A stretch of 64,000 nt of DNA from positions 47,645 to 111,644 of the forward strand of contig JASMDC010000008.1 of NCBI GenBank assembly GCA_030753015.1, in the 5' to 3' direction. Below the pieces are notes generated by a model that was not told the origin of the DNA, ran no database searches, and saw only the letters and a list, made by a program, of their open reading frames with translations. Both the position numbers and the translations under genes were made by a program. This DNA is from Candidatus Undinarchaeales archaeon (GTDB lineage: Archaea; SpSt-1190; JASMDC01). Below, one piece after another: positions 42,566-51,453 of this stretch (position 1 is its first letter; every line of letters starts with the position of its first letter).

Positions 42566-44767
42566 ATGCGAACAAGACCAAATGCGAGCGTACTCCTGAT
42601 GATAGCTCTCCTGACGAGCATATCCCTTATGCTGTCAGCGACCGCCCCCGCCTTGTCCGACACGGTGACGCGCTATCAGATCCTCTACTCGGACATCGAG
42701 GTGGGGGATCCTGCGTTCAGCACCTACCCGACGGCCGGGACCTGTTTCCTGATGAAGGTGCCAGCCACCAACAACGGCAACACCGAGGCCGACGAGATCG
42801 TGTTCAACCTGACGGTCGAGGAGCCGTTCAGCTTCGACGGCGACAGCGGGGTCAAGACCATCAGCCGCCTCGGTTCGGGGGTGTGGGGATGGATAGAGTA
42901 CAACCTGTGCGTCGACTCTGATGCTCCCGAGGGCAAGTACGCTCTGGACATCACCCACACCTACGAGGAGCTCGGCGCGGAATCCTACATGCTCGGGAAC
43001 ATCACACTGCCCGTAGGCGGGGTGCCCCGCTTTGACCTGACGGTAGAGCCCACCACCACCGACCTCAAGCTCGAGACCATGACCTTTTCCCTGAAGAACA
43101 TAGGGACCGGTCTTGCCAAGGACGTCGAGCTCGTCCTGGCCACCGACGGGACGCCACTGGTGCTCGAGGGGATGAACATCATCAACATAAAGTCCATGGA
43201 CGCGGGGGTATCAAGGTCCTTCGAGTACAAGGTACAGATCATCGAGCTGTCACCGTTCAACCTTCCGGTCACCATCACATACACATCCAGCCTCGGGGAG
43301 ACGAGGACACAGTCCATCAAGGTGGGCATCTCGGCGCGCCAGAGGATCAGCACAGAGGGCCTTGAGATCGCAGAGGTTGCTGTCGAGCCGGAGTTCGTGT
43401 TCCCGGGCCAGCATTTCACGGTCAAGTTCAGCGTGGAGAACGTGGGCCTCTACGACGCGCGGCTGGTCAAAGTGGTCATGGGAAAGGTCGAGACTGATAA
43501 CATCGTCACCGAGGTATTCGTCCCCTCGAAGCAGGGGAACACCGTTCATCTGGGCACCATCTCACCCGGGGCCGCAAAGAACGTCACGTTCACAATGCTC
43601 ACATCTGGGAACGCCAACTCCGGCTCCTACTCTGTACCAGTGACCCTCATGTTCGTGGACTTCCAGGACAACGACAAGGAACTTGACAGGAAGATAGGAG
43701 TACCCGTGCGCTCCAAGTCCACACTAACCCCCACCGAGGTGAGCACTGTGCCGGCAACGGTCATGGCCGGATCCAGCTTCACCCTCACCATGGGCGTATC
43801 CAACGGTGGACCTGCAAAGGCCACATCCCTCAAGGTGCGGTTCCTCAACGATGATAACTTCCAGGCGGTGGGAAAGGAGACCGTGTTCATCGGTACACTG
43901 GATGTGGACCTATCAGACTCGGCGGAGTTCACGGTGGCCAGCAGCCCCCAGACCTCCGGATCCGTCAAGCTACCCGTGGTGTTCGAGTACGTGGATGACT
44001 ACGGAAACATCATATGGGAGGAGGTGGATGCCTCCATCATCGTACAGGGGCTTGCCCCCGAGGACGTCTCGCAGATGGGGAACCGGACCGGTAGAATGCG
44101 TGGCGGGAGCAGGGGCATGCCCATCGACAACGGGGCTGCAGCAGGCATCACCATCACATCACCGCCAAAGAACCTCCTGGTGACCACGGAGCCGGTGAAC
44201 ATGGCACTGGGCGCCGTCGGGCTCATCGTCGTGGTTTACATACTGGGGAAGCTCATCGAGCCAAAGCGCTCCGATAAGCAAGGTGCGCTCATGCGCGCCT
44301 TCAGCACCCTGGTGGCCAACCGTATGGCGCTTGCGGTCGTGATACTCGTGGCAGGCGGCATCTGGCTCTACGGCGAGCGCACGACACTGGAGGAGGAGTT
44401 CACAATCACCCAGCTCGTGACCGCCAACGCCGAGGTGAAGCGCCAGCTCTCCAAGGTCCCAGATATCACCTCATGGCGCATCACGTCCATGGAGAAGGGC
44501 AGCCTCAAGCAGAAGGTGGATACAGGCAAGCTGCAGTTCCTCGCGACATGGGTAGTGACCCTCGAGCCGACGACGAGGTCGAACAAGCGCGCGAAGGCCG
44601 AGGTGGACACGAGGAAGGGAGCGGTGACCTCCATGGACCTGTGCACCGTCCAGGGCGACAAGGAGGACTGCAAGATCCTCTACGAGGCCAAGGACGACGA
44701 GGCCGATGAGATGAAGAAGCTGGCCCAGGCCTACGGCAAGAAGCTGGCCGCGGTCTACGACAAGTAA
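42566..44767 (+). CDS. Large COG1361/CARDB-like surface protein with C-terminal membrane and alpha/beta domain
   Basis: A 733-residue protein. A signal peptide (residues 1-32) precedes four to five CARDB-like beta-sandwich domains (such as FDLTVEPTTTDLKLETMTFS and PGQHFTVKFSVENVGLYDAR). Two transmembrane helices (NMALGAVGLIVVVYILGKLI, then MALAVVILVAGGIWLYG) follow, then a C-terminal domain of about 130 residues with a Cys pair (CTVQGDKEDC). It starts 6 nt after the lipoprotein. It looks like a second surface subunit for the ABC system or a structural envelope protein. Confidence 0.78.
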   Translation: MRTRPNASVLLMIALLTSISLMLSATAPALSDTVTRYQILYSDIEVGDPAFSTYPTAGTCFLMKVPATNNGNTEADEIVFNLTVEEPFSFDGDSGVKTISRLGSGVWGWIEYNLCVDSDAPEGKYALDITHTYEELGAESYMLGNITLPVGGVPRFDLTVEPTTTDLKLETMTFSLKNIGTGLAKDVELVLATDGTPLVLEGMNIINIKSMDAGVSRSFEYKVQIIELSPFNLPVTITYTSSLGETRTQSIKVGISARQRISTEGLEIAEVAVEPEFVFPGQHFTVKFSVENVGLYDARLVKVVMGKVETDNIVTEVFVPSKQGNTVHLGTISPGAAKNVTFTMLTSGNANSGSYSVPVTLMFVDFQDNDKELDRKIGVPVRSKSTLTPTEVSTVPATVMAGSSFTLTMGVSNGGPAKATSLKVRFLNDDNFQAVGKETVFIGTLDVDLSDSAEFTVASSPQTSGSVKLPVVFEYVDDYGNIIWEEVDASIIVQGLAPEDVSQMGNRTGRMRGGSRGMPIDNGAAAGITITSPPKNLLVTTEPVNMALGAVGLIVVVYILGKLIEPKRSDKQGALMRAFSTLVANRMALAVVILVAGGIWLYGERTTLEEEFTITQLVTANAEVKRQLSKVPDITSWRITSMEKGSLKQKVDTGKLQFLATWVVTLEPTTRSNKRAKAEVDTRKGAVTSMDLCTVQGDKEDCKILYEAKDDEADEMKKLAQAYGKKLAAVYDK

Positions 44768-44906
44768 ATGACTGATGGCGGCGGGGACAAGAATCTTCGC
44801 AAGTGAGGGTGCTGACGTGCTGTACGCTGCCTATTAGGCGGTGTGGTAAATCTGAGCCGCAAGCTCCGCAGCTTCGTGACCGTACTGGATATCGCCCACG
44901 AAAAGC

Positions 44907-45323
44907 TCACGTTCGCATGAGAACCCGCTCGATCCCGTCCCGCAGCTCCCACTCGGTGTCGTACTCCCAGAGCTTGAGGTTCGGATGAGCGTTCCCTGCC
45001 ACCAGTGCCGAGAGCCGGGTGCCCTTCTGACAGAAGCAGTGGACGGTCTTCCCCCACTCCAGTGCGAACCCGATCTCCATCCCCACGCCCAGGCTCGGAC
45101 GTGATACCTCGGCAATGAGCATCTCGCTCGTCCTCAGCCATGCCATGTCCCTGTCGAATATCTCCCGAGGCGTGAGTCCGGCCTCCTGCTCCAGAACATC
45201 GGGCGCAACGACGTGCTCGGTGAGCACCGTATGTCCGAGGTCCCTGATGGCCTCGGCCATGGCACGGGCGTTCCCAATGGCAGTGCGGTCACCGGCGATG
45301 GGGGCGGCGAGATAAACGTCCAT
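44907..45323 (-). CDS. DNPH1/Rcl-like deoxynucleotide N-hydrolase
   Basis: A 138-residue protein of the nucleoside 2-deoxyribosyltransferase superfamily. MDVYLAAPIAGDRTAIGNAR gives the phosphate/base loop, HTVLTEHVVAPD and DMAWLRTSEMLIAEVSRPSL the core with the catalytic Glu region GVGMEIGFALEWGK. The pattern VLTEHV and VAEVTQPSLGVGYE is typical of Rcl (DNPH1), which hydrolyses 5'-deoxynucleotides. The start at 45323 is chosen because the homology begins there. The 44768-44906 gap before it holds nothing clear. Confidence 0.75.
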   Translation of the reverse strand: MDVYLAAPIAGDRTAIGNARAMAEAIRDLGHTVLTEHVVAPDVLEQEAGLTPREIFDRDMAWLRTSEMLIAEVSRPSLGVGMEIGFALEWGKTVHCFCQKGTRLSALVAGNAHPNLKLWEYDTEWELRDGIERVLMRT

Positions 45324-45384
45324 GGGAGGCGAGAACGGCACGCACCCTTTTATTTCTTGGTCGGGAGGGGATGAACTGGTGGAC

Positions 45385-46128
45385 ATGGCACCCATAACCC
45401 ATCGCATCCTTCTTGCGTGCGACCTGGACGATACTGTCGTGGGCGATACGGAGGGTGAGCGCCGGTTCACACAGGCGGTGAAGCGAGCACGGGACGCAGG
45501 CGTGTTGGTCCTTGCTTACGTCACAGGGAGGTACCTTGCATCGGGCCAGCGACTGGTCGCAGAGCACGACCTTCCGGAGCCCGACTGGTGGGGATGCGAC
45601 TCAGGAGCAACGGTGTACCGGGTAGCGGATGGGGGTACTTTGGATCTGACCGGAGAGCTGTCGCATGGACCATGGGATGCGGGGATCGTTCGCTCGCGTC
45701 TTGCCGGACATCCCGCCCTCGTCCCCCAGGACTTCGACAACCTCCGTCGGGTGAGCTACATCGTGACGAACGTGGAGCCCCGAGCCGTGGTCCGGGAAGT
45801 GAAGGGAGCGCTGGCCGGAATGGAAGTGGACGTCGCGCTCGTCAAGGACAACTGTCTGGACGTGCTCCCAGCAGGACTGGACAAGGGCGTGGCCGTGGCT
45901 TTCATTGCGGAGCATGAGGGCATCCCTGCAGGGGATGTCCTGGTGGCGGGTGATAGCGAGAACGACGTCCCCATGCTCACAGGAGGGTTCGGTAGGTCCG
46001 TCCTTGTGGGGAATGCTGAGGCATATGTTAAAGAGGCGTTACATGACAAAGGCGTCATCGTGGCAACGACCTCTCATGGCACGGCGGTGGCCGGAGCGCT
46101 CGAATCGTTCATCTCGGAACGGATCTGA
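45385..46128 (+). CDS. HAD-IIB phosphatase, sucrose-phosphatase-like
   Basis: A 247-residue HAD enzyme. Motif I is LLACDLDDTVVGD, motif II AYVTGRYLAS, cap residues include WWGCDSGATVY, the Lys lies in LDKGVAVAFI, and motif III is VAGDSENDVPML. The LDDT-VVGD plus cap pattern resembles sucrose-6-phosphate phosphatase, and a GH32/43-like glycosidase follows, which together suggest a sucrose-type metabolite. GTG 45379 is an alternative start. TTTTATTT near 45348 is a likely promoter. Confidence 0.75.
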   Translation: MAPITHRILLACDLDDTVVGDTEGERRFTQAVKRARDAGVLVLAYVTGRYLASGQRLVAEHDLPEPDWWGCDSGATVYRVADGGTLDLTGELSHGPWDAGIVRSRLAGHPALVPQDFDNLRRVSYIVTNVEPRAVVREVKGALAGMEVDVALVKDNCLDVLPAGLDKGVAVAFIAEHEGIPAGDVLVAGDSENDVPMLTGGFGRSVLVGNAEAYVKEALHDKGVIVATTSHGTAVAGALESFISERI

Positions 46129-46198
46129 GCCCCTTATCCTACGAAAAGTTATTAAGCGACGACCCTCGCCCATTCTAACCTGATGGGGTAAGCTGGAC

Positions 46199-47221
46199 GT
46201 GTTGTCCGAACATCTTACTATGGACGGGGAGAAGGATTCCCCCTCGCCCCAGGGCTGGGCACCCGAGGACAAGTACCTCTGGGACTTCTGGACCGTGGAG
46301 AAGGACGGCCAGCACCATATGTTCTACCTCCAGGCACCCCGTGACATATCACATCCTGAGATGCGCCATGGGATGGCGACGGTGGGGCATGCCGTGTCCG
46401 ACGACCTCGTCAACTGGGAGGAGATCGGTACTGCTCTGGAACCCGGATCGAAAGGCTCGTGGGACGACACCAGCATCTGGACCGGCTCCGTCATCGAGAA
46501 GGACGGCACCTACTTCATGTTCTACACGTCCCGATCCTCCGAGGAGAACGGCCTGGTGCAGCGTGTTGGGTTGGCGACCTCGGACGACCTGGTCAACTGG
46601 GAGAAGCAGTCCGGACCCCTCATGGAGGCCGATGCCAGGTGGTACGAGAAGCTCGGCGATCCCGGAGCAGAGACCGAGTCATGGCGCGACCCGCAGGTGG
46701 TGTACGATCCTTCCGACGGCTTCTACCACGCCTACGTCTGCGCCCGCACCAACGAGGGGCCGCTCGACAGCAGGGGGTGCATCGCCCACGCTCGCTCCAA
46801 AGACCTCTACGACTGGGAGGTGCTGGCGCCCATCAGCGCTCCCGGCCACTTCTCGCAAATGGAGGTCCCGGTCATGCACAAGCGTGGGGACAAGTACCAC
46901 CTCTTCTTCGCCACCGACGAACGATCGTACTCCGCCTCGCACGAGAACGAGATCGAGGGCTCACCGCAGACCGGAGTGTTCATGTACGTGTCCGATCGTC
47001 CCGATGGTGGGTTCCGACCCGCAGGTGACGAAGTCGTCATGGGTAGCGACACCAACGCCTACACCTGCAGGATAGTGCAGGGCAAGGACGGTCGCGACCG
47101 GCTGCTCACCTGGCTCTTCGAGGCCGAGGGCAGGGACGGGTTCGCGGGTGTCATCGACACGCCGTACCTCGTCACCTACAACGACGACGGTTCCATTGAG
47201 CTGGAACACGAGGTCTACTAG
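46199..47221 (+). CDS. Glycosidase of the five-bladed beta-propeller group (GH32/43/68-like)
   Basis: A 340-residue protein. KYLWDFWTVEKDGQHHMFYL is blade 1, where Asp is the expected nucleophile. SDDLVNWEE and WTGSVIEKDGTYFMFYTSRS are typical propeller strands. The RDP motif is in ESWRDPQVVYD, and the expected acid Glu is in FSQMEVPVM. No signal peptide is seen, so it is intracellular. Next to the sucrose-phosphatase-like enzyme it may act on sucrose or a related disaccharide. Start could be GTG 46199 or ATG 46220. Confidence 0.75.
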   Translation: MLSEHLTMDGEKDSPSPQGWAPEDKYLWDFWTVEKDGQHHMFYLQAPRDISHPEMRHGMATVGHAVSDDLVNWEEIGTALEPGSKGSWDDTSIWTGSVIEKDGTYFMFYTSRSSEENGLVQRVGLATSDDLVNWEKQSGPLMEADARWYEKLGDPGAETESWRDPQVVYDPSDGFYHAYVCARTNEGPLDSRGCIAHARSKDLYDWEVLAPISAPGHFSQMEVPVMHKRGDKYHLFFATDERSYSASHENEIEGSPQTGVFMYVSDRPDGGFRPAGDEVVMGSDTNAYTCRIVQGKDGRDRLLTWLFEAEGRDGFAGVIDTPYLVTYNDDGSIELEHEVY

Positions 47222-47289
47222 ACCGGTCCGGCATCCGAACTTCACAAAGGTAGATAAATCGATACACATTTTCTTACGATCGCCCGAGG

Positions 47290-48006
47290 ATGATCACAAT
47301 GGAGAGAGCAGCACACGTAAAGAGGACGGGATCCATCATCGCCGTTCTCGCGACCATAATCCTTCTGTCATTCATCCCGCTTGCGTTCGACACCTACGCC
47401 ACGACTAGGGAGAAGGGAGAGGTCGGTGCGTTCAAGGAGGGCGTCCAGTTCGGGTACGAGATGGCCACCGAGATGCTGGCGCGCGAGGTAGGCTCGTGCA
47501 AGCCCATAGAGCTGTCGTTCGGGGATAAGATCGTGAACGTGACCGCCCTCGACTGCGTCAGCGAGCGCGATGTCCAGGCAGGAGCACGCCTTGGGCACGA
47601 CCAGGCGATCATCCAGCTCATCAACAAGGCAGCGACGTGCGAACCCGTCGCAGTCTACCTTCAGGACCAGATCATCAACCTGACCATGGTCGAGTGCGTC
47701 CAGAACCGTGAGCTCCAGCAGGGCGCGAAGTACGGGTACGAGCGGGCCCTCACGCAGGTCGTCGCGCAGGCGGTGACGTGCGAGCCAGTCCCTATCCAAC
47801 TGCAGAACCAGACGGTCAATGTGACAGCGTCAGGTTGCGTGCAGCAGAAGGACGTCCAGGCGGGTGTCCAGTATGGCTACGAGTTGGCGGTGACGCAGCT
47901 GATGACCGAAGCGCAGAAGTGCAAGCCGGTCACAGCAAAGGTGCGCAACCGGACGATCGACCTGATAGCCGTCGACTGCCTCCAGCCTATGAACGTGACC
48001 GCCTGA
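47290..48006 (+). CDS. Membrane-anchored protein with four tandem ~46-residue Cys repeats
   Basis: A 238-residue protein. One N-terminal helix (SIIAVLATIILLSFIPLAF) is followed by four tandem repeats (about 52-98, 99-144, 145-190, 191-236). Each has the form xxxGYExAxxQLxxxAxxCxPV, a short strand region, an NVT/NLT-like sequon and a second Cys (DCVSERDVQAG, ECVQNRELQQG, GCVQQKDVQAG). Two Cys per unit could form one disulfide per repeat outside the cell. No family recognised. ATG 47299 is an alternative start. Confidence 0.72.
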   Translation: MITMERAAHVKRTGSIIAVLATIILLSFIPLAFDTYATTREKGEVGAFKEGVQFGYEMATEMLAREVGSCKPIELSFGDKIVNVTALDCVSERDVQAGARLGHDQAIIQLINKAATCEPVAVYLQDQIINLTMVECVQNRELQQGAKYGYERALTQVVAQAVTCEPVPIQLQNQTVNVTASGCVQQKDVQAGVQYGYELAVTQLMTEAQKCKPVTAKVRNRTIDLIAVDCLQPMNVTA

Positions 48007-48089
48007 AACCGGGTCAATAATCCACGCAGGTACTCCCTTCGGTCGTCACGAAAACATTTCATCACCGGGGACCATCATTACTGATGGCC

Positions 48090-48165
48090 CCCGGGCGATG
48101 ATGAGAGCCTTATGAGGGTAGGGGAGCAATCCCCCATGACCGATCCAGGGTACTGAGCCTGTGGG
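48090..48165 (+). ncRNA. Candidate C/D-box small RNA
   Basis: In the 192-nt gap after the repeat protein, box C ATGATGA (48098-48104) and box D CTGA (48153-48156) are 59 nt apart end to end. They are closed by GGGC (48093-48096)/GCCT (48157-48160), with one unpaired G before box C as in the other candidate at 30700. An internal hairpin GGGG-AGCAAT-CCCC lies between. No clear TATA was found, so this is weaker. Confidence 0.35.
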
Positions 48166-48198
48166 GCCACCAACCTTTTCAACCTTTCCCCGCGGCCT

Positions 48199-49233
48199 TT
48201 ACTCCAGGTCCCCGCGCAAGAGCTCCTTGATCTCGTTGCGCTCGCGCCGGGCCTGCTGGAGCGATTCGGGTACCCTGAGAAGGTGCTCCATCGACATCCC
48301 TTCGTAGAAGTATCCGCCCAGGTCCTCGTCCGGGGCTAGCTTCTCCCGGTGGGATACGGCGTACGAGATGTTATGGAGGTAGTCCTTTGCGAGGCAGACC
48401 GCATACCTAGGGACGTTGAACAAGAGGCGCCATCTCATGCCACATTTCACATCGTTGTCCGTCAGCTTCCGCTTCGCTGCCAGTTGGGCGAGGTTGAAGA
48501 ACCTCGTAGAAGCTATTCGCCCCAGGGTGTGAAGGGAGGGTGCATCATACCACGCGCCACCTCGCTCGCCCGTGTACTCGTAGACGGGTTTCTCACCGCC
48601 CAATACTCGCTCGAGCCGCCCCTCACCCTCGAGCCGGTCGAAGGCGGACTGGTACGAGCCCTTGATCTGCTGGAACATTTCGCGGTACGTGCCAGCCTCC
48701 TCCATGCGCTCGATGCGTTCCGCCATCTCGGGAAGGGCCAGGACCTTCTTCACGATGGTCGTCTCGACGATGTCGTCGCGGGTCACGTAGATGGGGACGT
48801 CCTCATCGAGGCCCTTGGCCAGGTAGGCCACATCGTCTAGTGCCCGGGACGATATTTCATACTTGTTCTCCAGGTCCAGGGACTCCACGTATTCCTTGCC
48901 CACTGGCGTCTCGTAATTGAACATGGTGGTCCCAACATGCTCCAGGGACAAACCACGTTCGTCGGTGATACCCCGTTCGAAACCGTCACGTGTGAGGGCT
49001 ATAGCGTGGATCTCCACGTCGTTAATGTAGAACGACTCGAACCCGGCCTTGTCCTCGTAGCCCTCCTCGAGGACTACGAAACAGTCGACGTCTGAGGCCG
49101 GCTTTGCATACCCGTTGACCCGGGAGCCATACACGAGGACGGCCTTGGCAGCATCGCCGTAGAGCTCACCGATACCGTCAACCGCGCCCTCGATTAGGTC
49201 CGCGTTCTCCTCAGGTGTGGCCAGCATGGTCAT
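48199..49233 (-). CDS. Nucleotidyltransferase-fold protein
   Basis: A 344-residue protein. The nucleotidyltransferase motif is VYGSRVNGYAKPASDVDCFV (GS-x10-D-x-D) near the N-terminus. The following about 220 residues are mostly helical and could be a substrate-binding or HEPN-like domain. The start is set at ATG 49233 because TTTAAAT on the minus strand at about 49283-49289 lies 50 nt upstream. It is not paired with a toxin gene. Substrate is unknown. Confidence 0.7.
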   Translation of the reverse strand: MTMLATPEENADLIEGAVDGIGELYGDAAKAVLVYGSRVNGYAKPASDVDCFVVLEEGYEDKAGFESFYINDVEIHAIALTRDGFERGITDERGLSLEHVGTTMFNYETPVGKEYVESLDLENKYEISSRALDDVAYLAKGLDEDVPIYVTRDDIVETTIVKKVLALPEMAERIERMEEAGTYREMFQQIKGSYQSAFDRLEGEGRLERVLGGEKPVYEYTGERGGAWYDAPSLHTLGRIASTRFFNLAQLAAKRKLTDNDVKCGMRWRLLFNVPRYAVCLAKDYLHNISYAVSHREKLAPDEDLGGYFYEGMSMEHLLRVPESLQQARRERNEIKELLRGDLE

Positions 49234-49440
49234 CCACAGGTCCTCCGTCCTACCTGACAGCGTCGAGAGGCAGATCACCGGTATTTAAGTCGTATCTTGG
49301 GGTCCAGGTGTGCTGTTAGGTATCACGTTCAGCTGCGGCTCGTCCATGTACCACAAGGAGTCCAGAATTAGGTCCAGCCACTGGCCGGGACTGTCCCGGA
49401 GGTACCGGTGGCGGGGGGCCGTACACCTTTCGGTGGCGCC

Positions 49441-49656
49441 TCACTCCCGCCGCTCGCGTGCCCTTCGGTTTATCGTCGTGATGTGGATACGGGTAAGGTA
49501 CCCAGCAACCTTGTTGCGCAGTTTGGATGTCGGGAAGGTAAGCAGCTCCTCCGCCATCTGCTTGTTCTTGTAGAAGTCACTTGAGAACACCTCGGGGTGG
49601 TCCTCATAGAGCTTGTGTGCTACGCGCTTAACGAGTGTTGTGCGAATTCGTCCCAG
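49441..49656 (-). CDS. rps17e: Ribosomal protein S17e (eS17) with apparent CTG start
   Basis: The minus-strand frame encodes GRIRTTLVKRVAHKLYEDHP, EVFSSDFYKNKQMAEELLTF and PTSKLRNKVAGYLTRIHITT, then INRRARERRE, the complete archaeal S17e (71 residues). The codon before GR is CTG, preceded directly by in-frame TGA. AAGGAGGTGA lies 5 nt upstream of the CTG, ideal for that codon and too close for the out-of-frame ATG. So the start appears to be CTG, read as Met. The stop is TGA at 49441-49443. Confidence 0.85.
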   Translation of the reverse strand: MGRIRTTLVKRVAHKLYEDHPEVFSSDFYKNKQMAEELLTFPTSKLRNKVAGYLTRIHITTINRRARERRE

Positions 49657-49675
49657 TCATTTCACCTCCTTTTCA

Positions 49676-50176
49676 TCATATCGTGTCCAGCTCGATGAGC
49701 TGTGGCTCCATTGAGCCAAGGTCGACTATCATGACCGTGGGAACCCCCGTGAGGTACGGGCAGGTCTCCCCGGGATTGACCAGCAGGGTGTCGTCCCGCT
49801 GGATTATCTCATGCTTGTGCGTGTGTCCGCGCACGACCAGGTCGTAGTTACCCGATGAGAGCACGGCGGATACAAGCTTGGGGCTCTCACCGTGGAGCAT
49901 GGCGATCCGGCGGTTGGCGAGGTCGAGGTCTGCGAACCTCCCGTGGAAGGTGGCGATCCCATCGAAGTTCTTGGTGAGGAAGGGGATATCGCCATCGTTG
50001 TTCCCGAACACCGCGGCCATGGGCGGCTTGAGCTCGCGAAAGGCGCGGGCCGTGAACGGGGAGACGAGGTCACCGGCATGGAGCACGTACTCCACGTCCT
50101 CCTGGTTGAAGGTAGCCACGGCGGACTCGATGAAATCGATGTTATCGTGCGAGTCGGACATCACACCGATCCTCAT
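49676..50176 (-). CDS. MJ0936/YfcE-type metallophosphodiesterase
   Basis: A 166-residue calcineurin-like enzyme: MRIGVMSDSHDNID (DxH), VLHAGDL (GD), VFGNNDGD (GNND), MLHGESP and VVRGHTHKHE (GHTH). These give the complete two-metal site. Family members cleave phosphodiesters such as cAMP or model substrates. Start ATG 50176 has GGAGGTG upstream. It lies 20 nt before S17e. Confidence 0.85.
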   Translation of the reverse strand: MRIGVMSDSHDNIDFIESAVATFNQEDVEYVLHAGDLVSPFTARAFRELKPPMAAVFGNNDGDIPFLTKNFDGIATFHGRFADLDLANRRIAMLHGESPKLVSAVLSSGNYDLVVRGHTHKHEIIQRDDTLLVNPGETCPYLTGVPTVMIVDLGSMEPQLIELDTI

Positions 50177-50205
50177 GCAGCACACCTCCTGTCGCGTACC
50201 ATGGT

Positions 50206-51453
50206 CTACACCGAGTTCTCCAGGATGCGGATGAAGGCGGGTCGCGAGATGAGCACGCCGGCGAGCACGCCGAGGATGGTCGTAATAGCGAAGCCCTTCA
50301 CCGCGCCCAGGCCCACGAAGGTCAATGGTACCATCGCGCAGATGGTGGTGGATGCTGCGGCGAAGATTATGAAGAACGCACGTTTGATGCGAGCGCGCCA
50401 GCCGTATACACGCTTGGTGTCCACGTCCTCGCGCATCATGGTATCGGTGATGATGACCTGGTTGTCCACACCGGTCCCTACTGCGGCGATGATGCCCGCG
50501 ATGGCGGCCAGGTCGATCTGCCAATGTATGAGCGAGGCCATCCCCAGTATGAGGAATATCTCCGAGGTCGAGGTGAATAGGATGGCACCGATCATGTAGG
50601 GATCCCGATACCTGATGTAGAGGATGCAGGCCACGCTTAGGAGGGCGACGATGCCTGAGAGCACGGACTTCTGCTTGAAGTCGGAACCGAGTTTGGGGGA
50701 TACATCATTGATATCCACGATGGAGAGCTTGGTGGGCAACGCCCCGGTCGAGAGCACCGCCTGAAGGTAGCGCATTTCTGAAAGGGCCTCCTCGCGACTG
50801 GATGCCGAGCCCTCGATGCGGGCCTCGGTCACCGACTTGCACGCTAGGCCCGAGGCGATACGCAGATCGGATTTGATCTCGTCATCCACCTTCAGGACCA
50901 GGTTGCACGCCGGTTCTAGGCTCTCTCCCGTTGGATCGCGGGTGCAGTTGCACGTGGCATTGGCGAACTTCCGCGCCTCCTCGAAGTGCACTTCAACGGC
51001 GAACCAGAACCTGAATACGTTCTCGTCCACCTGTGAGGTCCCGCTGCGCTGGGCATCGGTGAACACGCGCTTGGTCTTGGTGAAGATCGTCTGGTTACGG
51101 ATCTGGCCCTCGAACTTGCCCTCTGTCTCAAGGTACCGCTCCGCCTCAGTGCGATTCACACCGGCGAAGTCGATGATGATGTACGAGTGGCCCGTGAGCA
51201 CGTCGCTGACCACGCGGGTCGTCACGTCCTTGAGGGCGATGCGGTTGATACGCTGGTTGATGACGTTACGTGCCCTCTCCAAGGTCTCAGCGTCCGTGGT
51301 AGCGTTGGGGGCCATGACAACGCGGACACCGCCCGAGATGTCGAGTCCGGTGTCGATGCCGCGGAACACGACGAGCGTGATGGACCCGATGAGGATGATC
51401 ACGAGCAGGAGCACTTGAGGCTCCTTCAGGATCTTCTCGAAGTCCGGTTTCAT
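50206..51453 (-). CDS. secD: Protein translocase subunit SecD
   Basis: A 415-residue protein. The first helix precedes DTGLDISGGVRVVM (the D1 motif), a periplasmic P1 domain follows with several Cys/Asn residues, and five C-terminal helices include AAIAGIIAAVGTGVDNQVII (the D4/D5 region). SecDF uses the proton gradient to help Sec export. It overlaps secF by the ATGA stop/start and thus follows it, the archaeal gene order. Confidence 0.92.
   Translation of the reverse strand: MKPDFEKILKEPQVLLLVIILIGSITLVVFRGIDTGLDISGGVRVVMAPNATTDAETLERARNVINQRINRIALKDVTTRVVSDVLTGHSYIIIDFAGVNRTEAERYLETEGKFEGQIRNQTIFTKTKRVFTDAQRSGTSQVDENVFRFWFAVEVHFEEARKFANATCNCTRDPTGESLEPACNLVLKVDDEIKSDLRIASGLACKSVTEARIEGSASSREEALSEMRYLQAVLSTGALPTKLSIVDINDVSPKLGSDFKQKSVLSGIVALLSVACILYIRYRDPYMIGAILFTSTSEIFLILGMASLIHWQIDLAAIAGIIAAVGTGVDNQVIITDTMMREDVDTKRVYGWRARIKRAFFIIFAAASTTICAMVPLTFVGLGAVKGFAITTILGVLAGVLISRPAFIRILENSV

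Noticed and set aside
44768..44906. Short gap after the 733-residue surface protein
   Set aside because: I saw no ORF, tRNA or strong hairpin in it.
49280..49443. Open frame continuing past the S17e stop to about 49290
   Set aside because: Same frame but no start codon and no homology. It is only about 50 codons, expected by chance at this GC.
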